DNA from: an uncultured cyanobacterium
GTDB taxonomy: Bacteria; Cyanobacteriota; Cyanobacteriia; PCC-6307; Cyanobiaceae
DNA length: 57,730 bases
NCBI GenBank assembly: GCA_903823115.1
Contig: CAIJRN010000017.1
Span: 1-57,730, forward strand
Direction: 5' to 3'
Shown: piece after piece, positions 52,368 to 57,730 of the stretch
Layout: each line of letters opens with the position of its first letter
How positions within the stretch are numbered: position 1 is the stretch's first letter
Notes under the pieces: model-generated
Databases searched by the model: none
Told to the model about the DNA's origin: nothing
The model's input: only the letters and a program-made list of their open reading frames with translations
Made by a program: the position numbers and the translations under genes

Positions 52368-53977
52368 CAGCTGAGCAGCGGGCCCAGATCCACATGCTTC
52401 TCGAAGGCGTCCGCCAGCCGATCCAGCAGGTCATCGCGCTGGCGGGCATGGTGCGGCTGATCCTCACTCAGCAGCGGCAGATTGTGGCGTTGGCGCAGCT
52501 GATTCAGCCAGCGTCGGCGCCAGGGGCCGTTTTCGAACACGCCGTGCAGATAGGTGCCGGCCACCAGACCACCCTGCTCGCCGCAACGCTTCCACCAGCC
52601 CAGCCCCTCCTGGCAGCTCAGAGGTCTGAGCTGATCTTGCTCATGCCCATGGGCCAGAACGCGGCTGGAAGCTTCGCCGACAACGTGGCTGTCCCCTTGA
52701 TGCAGTTCAAAGCCCTCGAGTTCCAAGGCTGCTCCATCGGGCCACAGCGCCTGAGCGCGGCATTGGCGCAGGGTCTTGCTGCCGGCGTAGCGGGTTTCCA
52801 GGGGCAACAGACCCAGTCCTCGGCTTTGCTGAGCCGCGGCCGTTCGCGGGGCTGGGGCCTGGCCTGGGACGGCCGATGCATCGTCATCGTCCAGCAGGCC
52901 TCCCTCGAGCCCCTCGGGATCGCACAGCCGCACACCCAGCATCTGCAATCCGCCGCAGAGGCCGAACAGATGGCCGCCCGCTGCCACGTAACGGCGCAGA
53001 TCTTCATCCAGGCCTTCGGCCTGCAGGGCCGCCAGATCGCGCCGGGTCTGCTTGCTGCCGGGCAGGATCACGGCATCGGGCCGGCCCAGGGCCTCGCCCG
53101 GCCTGAGCCAGCGCAACTGCACCGTCGGCTCGGCTTCGAGCGGATCGAGATCGGAAAAATTGCTCATCGAAGGCAGGCGCAGCACGGCGATCGTCAGCTC
53201 CGCCCCCTGCTTGCGGCCCCGGCGCTCCAGCAGATCGAGGGAATCCTCCGGAGGAAACAGTTCGTCCAGCCAGGGCATCACCCCCAGCACCGGTACCCCG
53301 GTGTGCTGCTCCAGCCAGCGGCGCCCTTCGTCGAACAGCTCACGGCGGCCGCGGAAGCGGTTGATCAGGATGCCCCGGATGAGCGGACGCTCCACCGGCC
53401 TGAGCAGGGCCAGAGTGCCCACCAGCTGGGCGAAGACCCCACCGCGCTCAATGTCGGCCACCAACAGGCAGCGGGCCCGCAGGTACTGGGCCAGGCGCAG
53501 ATTGGTGAGGTCTCGGGGCTGCAGATTCACCTCCACCGGGCTGCCCGCCCCCTCCAGCACCAGCCGGCCCGACGGATAGTGGTCCTGCAGCTCGGCCAGG
53601 CCGGCGCGGATCGCCGCCCAGCCGGGCCGGAACCAGTCGCGGTAGTAGTGCTCGGCGCGGACCGAACCCACCGAACGGCCCAGATGGATCACCTCACTGG
53701 TGCTGTCGCCGCGGGGCTTGAGCAACACCGGATTCATCGCCACCTGGGGCTCCAGTCCCGCCGCCCAGGCCTGCAACGCCTGGGAGTAGGCCATCTCACC
53801 GCCGGCCTGATCCACCCAGGCATTGAGGCTCATGTTCTGCCCTTTGAAAGGCAGCGGTGTTTCGCCGCGGCGCTTCAGCACCCGGCAGAGGGCGGCAGTC
53901 ATCAGTGATTTGCCAGCGCCGCTGCTGGTGCCCAGCACCATCAGGGGGGTGGGACTGCCAGGCCGGGGCCGGCTCAC
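52367..53977 (-). CDS. cobQ: Cobyric acid synthase CobQ
   Basis: 536 residues from GTG 53977, coupled to the preceding gene as GTGA. The ATPase domain starts with [22 protein letters not shown], then [46 protein letters not shown] in pieces, and [22 protein letters not shown]. The C-terminal glutaminase domain has [12 protein letters not shown] with the nucleophile Cys and [11 protein letters not shown] with the catalytic His. It amidates four carboxylates of adenosylcobyrinic diamide in B12 synthesis; cyanobacteria make pseudocobalamin. Confidence 0.95.
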   Translation of the reverse strand: MSRPRPGSPTPLMVLGTSSGAGKSLMTAALCRVLKRRGETPLPFKGQNMSLNAWVDQAGGEMAYSQALQAWAAGLEPQVAMNPVLLKPRGDSTSEVIHLGRSVGSVRAEHYYRDWFRPGWAAIRAGLAELQDHYPSGRLVLEGAGSPVEVNLQPRDLTNLRLAQYLRARCLLVADIERGGVFAQLVGTLALLRPVERPLIRGILINRFRGRRELFDEGRRWLEQHTGVPVLGVMPWLDELFPPEDSLDLLERRGRKQGAELTIAVLRLPSMSNFSDLDPLEAEPTVQLRWLRPGEALGRPDAVILPGSKQTRRDLAALQAEGLDEDLRRYVAAGGHLFGLCGGLQMLGVRLCDPEGLEGGLLDDDDASAVPGQAPAPRTAAAQQSRGLGLLPLETRYAGSKTLRQCRAQALWPDGAALELEGFELHQGDSHVVGEASSRVLAHGHEQDQLRPLSCQEGLGWWKRCGEQGGLVAGTYLHGVFENGPWRRRWLNQLRQRHNLPLLSEDQPHHARQRDDLLDRLADAFEKHVDLGPLLS

Positions 53978-54381
53978 AACCGCGGCCGGTGGCGCATGAG
54001 ATTCTCCCGAATCCGCTGGCGCAGGCCAGCCCTGGGAATCTCACCGGGCCAGCGGCTGATCACAGACCTGCCCAGGGGAGTGAGCCGCACCCGTTCGGTG
54101 AGGCCCTGACCGTCCACCTCCCGCCGCAGCACCCCGAGCCGGATCAGCCAGATGAAGTGGGTTTCGGCCCGCTCAACGCCAACAGGAGCAAACAGCAGCG
54201 TGGGCGAGTCGGCTCGCGCGGCCAGCGCGCCACTGCTGGTCGCCCCTTGGCTGAGCTCTTCATAGAAGGCACGGCGAAACGGCAGACACATGAGCGAGCG
54301 GGCCGCCCGATCACGGGCCCAGCGATCGTGGGCATCCAGGGAGGTCCTGGATCCACCCTGATCAGTTGTGGACACAGGCAA
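53974..54381 (-). CDS. Npun_F0494-family-like hypothetical protein
   Basis: 135 residues from TTG 54381. [58 protein letters not shown] and a basic C-terminus resemble the cyanobacterial Npun_F0494 family, whose function is unknown; the [11 protein letters not shown] segment looks like a winged-helix wing, so a small regulator is possible. It overlaps cobQ as GTGA and follows the secreted protein gene by 5 bp. Confidence 0.6.
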   Translation of the reverse strand: MPVSTTDQGGSRTSLDAHDRWARDRAARSLMCLPFRRAFYEELSQGATSSGALAARADSPTLLFAPVGVERAETHFIWLIRLGVLRREVDGQGLTERVRLTPLGRSVISRWPGEIPRAGLRQRIRENLMRHRPRL

Positions 54382-54386
54382 GGCGA

Positions 54387-55205
54387 TCAGTTGAACAGGC
54401 TGTTGAGCAGCCCCTCAAGCGTGTTGACGGGCGGAGCCGCCTCGGCCCCACTACGGCCATAGCCATAGCCGGGATTCTGACCACTGGGGTTGCCCCAGCC
54501 ACCGTTGTTGCCCCAGCCGCCTGTGTTGCCACTGCCACTGCCATTGTTGAAGCCGCTGCCGTAACCACGGCTGGCATCGAGCTGCAGATCGGACCAGCGG
54601 AACATCATGGCGTTGCCCCTGTTGCTGTAGGCAACCGGCCAGGTACCCGTGGCATCGCGCAGCACCAGGCGGCCATTGCCCTGGTTGTAGAAGCTGTAGC
54701 GGCGGCCATCACGGGTTTCCACCAGATAGGCGCTGCCAGAGAAATCCTGGCGGCGGCTCAGGCGGCAACCACCGCTGAACAGGTTGCGACCGCGCTGAAG
54801 CAGCTGGCAGGTGCTCTCGCCGGGGACATTGCCACCACCGCCACTGCCACCGCTGTTGCCGAACAGCTGCTTGGTCAGGCGATTGCTGACGTTGCGCCGT
54901 TGCCAGCCGTCATCCCAGCAGGTGCGCCGATTGATGCTGCAAACTTCACCACCGCTGAACTGGAAATCCTGGGCAGGGGGGCGGCCGGAGATCTGACGCA
55001 ACAAGTCCCGTTCCGCCTTTTCGCCAAAGCTGCGGCGCGTCTGATTCACCGATGGCCCCTCGCTGTCGTAGCAGATGCGCTGACTGTTGTCGCAGACCAC
55101 GCCGGGGCGGGGCAGGTCCAGGGCCAGGCCAGCGCTCTGCAGGAAGAAGGCTCCCGCCGCCCCAAGCAGCAGGGGCAGCGAGCGGATCTGGCGGCGTGGG
55201 CCCAT
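54387..55205 (-). CDS. YcgJ/Fels-1-like secreted protein with a Gly/Asn-rich tail
   Basis: 272 residues from ATG 55205, which begins a signal peptide (RSLPLLLGAAGAFFLQSAGLA). The mature part starts with GVVCDNSQRICYDSEGPSV, then SFGEKAERDLL and FSGGEVCSINRRTCWDD, a cysteine pattern seen in the YcgJ family of enterobacteria and Fels-1 prophage. A second domain follows (GSAYLVETRDGRRYSFYNQG). The C-terminal approximately 60 residues are Gly/Asn/Trp-rich (GSGSGNTGGWGNNGGWGN). It should be periplasmic or secreted; the role is unknown. Confidence 0.62.
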   Translation of the reverse strand: MGPRRQIRSLPLLLGAAGAFFLQSAGLALDLPRPGVVCDNSQRICYDSEGPSVNQTRRSFGEKAERDLLRQISGRPPAQDFQFSGGEVCSINRRTCWDDGWQRRNVSNRLTKQLFGNSGGSGGGGNVPGESTCQLLQRGRNLFSGGCRLSRRQDFSGSAYLVETRDGRRYSFYNQGNGRLVLRDATGTWPVAYSNRGNAMMFRWSDLQLDASRGYGSGFNNGSGSGNTGGWGNNGGWGNPSGQNPGYGYGRSGAEAAPPVNTLEGLLNSLFN

Positions 55206-55276
55206 GGCGCTGAAACAGGTCACTGATGATGAAGGTAGCCAAGCCGTGGGATGGTGACGCCAGATTCTGTGATCCC

Positions 55277-55876
55277 ATGTTGCTGCTGGCTTCGGCTTCG
55301 CCGGCCCGTCGTCGCCTGCTGAAGCAAGCGGCCATTCCCCATCACGCCATGGTGAGCGGTGTGGACGAGGAAGCCATTCACGATCCAGAGCCCAGACAGC
55401 TGGTTCTCCTCTTGGCCCAGGCCAAGGCGGAAGCCTTGGCCGGTTGCGGCGATGCCGAGGGGACTGGCAGCGGGCGAAGCGATCACGGCTTTGCAGCGGT
55501 GCTGGGCTGCGATTCGCTGCTGGTGTTTGAAGGCCAGGTCTTCGGCAAACCGGCCGATGCCGGGGAAGCCCAGGAACGCTGGCGCTGCATGGCCGGTCGC
55601 TGGGCGGAATTGCACACCGGTCACTGCCTGGTCGCCGCCGATGGTTTGCCCCTGCTGGAAACCGTCACCACCCGCGTCCAGTTCGCCGCCGTCGACGACG
55701 CCACGATTGCGGCCTATGTCGCCAGCGGTGAACCGTTGGCCTGCGCTGGCGGGTTTGCCCTCGAGGGCCGGGGAGGACTGCTGGTGGAAAGGATTGAAGG
55801 CTGCTACAGCAATGTGATCGGCCTCAGCTTGCCGCTGCTGCGCCGCTGGCTGGCGGCTCTGCCCGAAACCGCCTGA
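55277..55876 (+). CDS. maf: Maf-family nucleoside triphosphate pyrophosphatase
   Basis: 199 residues from ATG 55277. [21 protein letters not shown] is the Maf start motif, followed by [37 protein letters not shown], the [14 protein letters not shown] strand, and the C-terminal [32 protein letters not shown]. It hydrolyses non-canonical nucleotides (dTTP/UTP or modified). It is divergent from the secreted protein gene. Confidence 0.93.
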   Translation: MLLLASASPARRRLLKQAAIPHHAMVSGVDEEAIHDPEPRQLVLLLAQAKAEALAGCGDAEGTGSGRSDHGFAAVLGCDSLLVFEGQVFGKPADAGEAQERWRCMAGRWAELHTGHCLVAADGLPLLETVTTRVQFAAVDDATIAAYVASGEPLACAGGFALEGRGGLLVERIEGCYSNVIGLSLPLLRRWLAALPETA

Positions 55877-55995
55877 GCAGCGGAGAAGGGTCTGGATCTG
55901 GTTGCTGGGCCCTGGCCTGAAGCGGGCTTCCGAGTGTCTTGAGCCAGCCGTCCCGCCTCAGCGGCCAGGGCAGGCACCGCACCCCGGCAGCCAGC

Positions 55996-56021
55996 AAAAA
56001 GCCCCCGCATCGGCGGGGGCT
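55996..56021 (-). terminator. Intrinsic terminator of psbC
   Basis: On the minus strand AGCCCCCGC/GCGGGGGCT forms a 9-bp GC-rich stem with a 4-nt loop, followed by five T. It is about 37 bp after the psbC stop. Confidence 0.85.
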
Positions 56022-56057
56022 GGGGATGGATCCAGGCTGAATCCAAACTACTGGCGA

Positions 56058-57446
56058 TCAGTCGAGATCCGGCATGGCCAGGGTGGGCTCGGCCTGACGG
56101 TCGATGCCCTTCTCGAAACCAGCGGCAGCGGCGCGAGCGCGGCCGGCATGCCAGAGGTGACCGACCAGGAAGAAGAAGGCCAGCACGAATTGCACTGAAG
56201 CCAACCACTGGCGGATGTTGACGAAGTTCACCGAATTGGGCTCGGTGATGATGCCGCCCACTGAGTTCAGGGAGGCGTTGGGTGCGTGGGTCATATACTC
56301 GGCTGCACGACGCACCTGCCAGGGCTGGATGTCGTTCTGCAGCTTGTCGAGAGACAGACCATTGGGGCCGCGCAGGGGCTCCAGCCAGGGACCGCGGAAG
56401 TCCCAGAAGCGCATGGTTTCACCACCGAAGATGATCTCGCCTGTGGGGGAGCGCATCAGGTACTTGCCCAGACCGGTGGGGCCCATGGCCGAACCGATGT
56501 TGGCGCCGAGGCGCTGGTCACGCACCAGGAAGGTGAAGCTCTGGGCCTGGGAGGATTCGGCGTTGGTGGGGCCGTAGAACTCCGAGGGATAAGCGGTGTT
56601 GTTGAACCAGATGTAGGCCGAGGCGATAAAGCTCATGAAGCTCAGAGCGCCGAGGCTGTAGCTCAGGTAGGCCTCACCATTCCAGATGAAGGCACGACGC
56701 ACCCAACCGAAGGGCTTGGTGATGACGTGCCAGATGCCACCGAAAATGCAGATCAGACCGATCCAGATGTGGCCGCCGATGATGTCTTCCATCGAATCGA
56801 CGCCGATGATCCAACCTTCACCACCAAAAGGGGCGCGGGTGAGATAACCGAAGATCACACCAGGGCTGAGGGTGGGATTGGTGATCATACGGACATCACC
56901 ACCACCGGGGGCCCAAGTGTCATAGACACCGCCGAAGAACATCGCCTTGAACACCAGCAGCAGCGCACCGACTCCCAGAAGGATCAGGTGATAGCCAATG
57001 ATGTTGGTCATCTGGTTCTTGTCGCGCCAGTCCTGGGAGAAGAACGAGGAGTAGTTCTCCAGGATCTCCGGACCACGGATGGCGTGATAAAGGCCACCAA
57101 GGCCAAGAACGGCCGAACTGATCAGGTGCAGAACACCGACCACGAAGAACGGGTAGAGGTCGGTGACCTCGCCACCCGGACCTACGCCGTAGCCGAGAGT
57201 GGCGACGTGCGGGAACAGGATCAGACCCTGTTCGTACATGGGCTTGTCGAAGGTGAAGTGACTCACCTCGAACAGCATCATGGCGCCGGCCCAGAACACC
57301 ATCAGACCAGCGTGGGCCACATGGGCACCCAGCAGACGGCCGGAAAGATTGATCAGGCGAGCATTACCGGCCCACCAGGCATAGCCGGTGGAGTCGAGGT
57401 CCTTGCCCCCAACCGAAATGAGACCGGAATTAAAGGGCGTTTCCAC
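56058..57446 (-). CDS. psbC: Photosystem II CP43 chlorophyll apoprotein
   Basis: 462 residues from GTG 57446, the standard psbC start, 17 bp before the end of psbD. (M)[55 protein letters not shown], the large lumenal loop with [31 protein letters not shown] and [19 protein letters not shown], which contributes a ligand to the Mn4CaO5 cluster, and a last helix [21 protein letters not shown]. Inner antenna of PSII, in the thylakoid membrane. Confidence 0.98.
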
Positions 57447-57730
57447 GGGGCAGAACCTCTTCAGGGAAGACGAAGTTTTCGTGCGGCTGGTCCGCAGGGG
57501 CCATCCAGGCGCGCAGACCCTCATTCAGCAGAATGTTCTTGGTGTAGAACGTCTCGAACTCAGGATCTTCAGCGGCCCGGATTTCCTGTGACACGAAGTC
57601 ATAGGCGCGCAAGTTGAGCGCCAGGCCGATGATGCCGATGCTGCTGGTCCACAGACCCATCACCGGCACGAACAGCATGAAGAAGTGCAGCCAGCGCTTG
57701 TTGGAGAAGGCGATCCCGAAGATCTGGCTC
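57430..57730 (-). CDS. psbD: Photosystem II D2 protein (5' part outside window)
   Basis: The C-terminal about 99 residues are visible: [24 protein letters not shown] (in part), [40 protein letters not shown] in pieces, and the end [10 protein letters not shown]. This is the last membrane helix and the C-terminal tail of D2. The classic psbDC overlap means the two are co-transcribed. The start lies beyond base 57730. Confidence 0.97.

Noticed and set aside
52328-53908. 526-residue plus-strand open frame
   Set aside because: Antisense of cobQ; the minus strand has all catalytic motifs.
56286-57617. 443-residue plus-strand open frame
   Set aside because: Antisense of psbC/psbD.

Overview
The window looks like part of the chromosome of a unicellular picocyanobacterium of the Synechococcus/Cyanobium type. 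It carries the overlapping photosystem II genes psbD and psbC, a ZipN/Ftn2 (ARC6-like) division gene, a cyanobacterial group 2 sigma factor, a plastid/cyanobacterial type pyruvate dehydrogenase E1 alpha and cobyric acid synthase. Most of it is GC-rich and tightly packed, with some clearly AT-richer islands. No tRNA, rRNA, CRISPR array or intact transposase was seen.

Positions 1 to about 38.7 kb form one long surface-polysaccharide (O-antigen/capsule/S-layer glycan) locus, almost entirely on the minus strand. From its promoter-distal end it holds: an amidotransferase trio (WbpG-like, HisF2-like, HisH2-like) that should convert a sugar N-acetyl/carboxyl group to an amidino/amide group; about a dozen glycosyltransferases (GT2, GT4, GT11, GT25, GT61 types); a 2-oxoglutarate oxygenase; several FkbM, class I and DUF268 methyltransferases; a Wzm/Wzt ABC exporter with a C-terminal sugar-binding domain on Wzt; and nucleotide-sugar genes (two galE-like epimerases, a UDP-HexNAc/hexose dehydrogenase, a UDP-glucuronate 4-epimerase, gmd and fcl for GDP-L-fucose). 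The two GT11 enzymes fit the GDP-fucose supply, and the exporter fits ABC-dependent chain export.

Breakpoints in this locus are littered with small or broken genes. At 14.6-15.7 kb there is a decayed glycosyltransferase copy next to a Uma2-type gene. At 20.8-21.8 kb there is an FkbM pseudogene with a premature stop and a 111-bp element with terminal inverted repeats. At 28.1-33.0 kb there is a string of toxin-antitoxin genes: HicAB and Phd/VapC have full-length frames, while a VapC tail, a FitA-like antitoxin, a RES toxin, its Xre/MbcA-type antitoxin and a second VapC are broken.

From 38.8 to 57.7 kb the content is housekeeping: a conserved hypothetical, a Bax-inhibitor-like membrane protein, a compact operon FUSC-phoH-rpsP-(small membrane protein)-ffh, zipN divergent from pdhA, a sigma factor, nnrE/D, mnmA, a small 2Fe-2S ferredoxin with cobQ, a YcgJ-like secreted protein, maf, and psbC/psbD running off the right edge.

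Gene coupling by four-base stop/start overlaps is very common. ATGA, GTGA and TTGA all occur, and the evidence suggests phoH starts at a CTG within CTGA.
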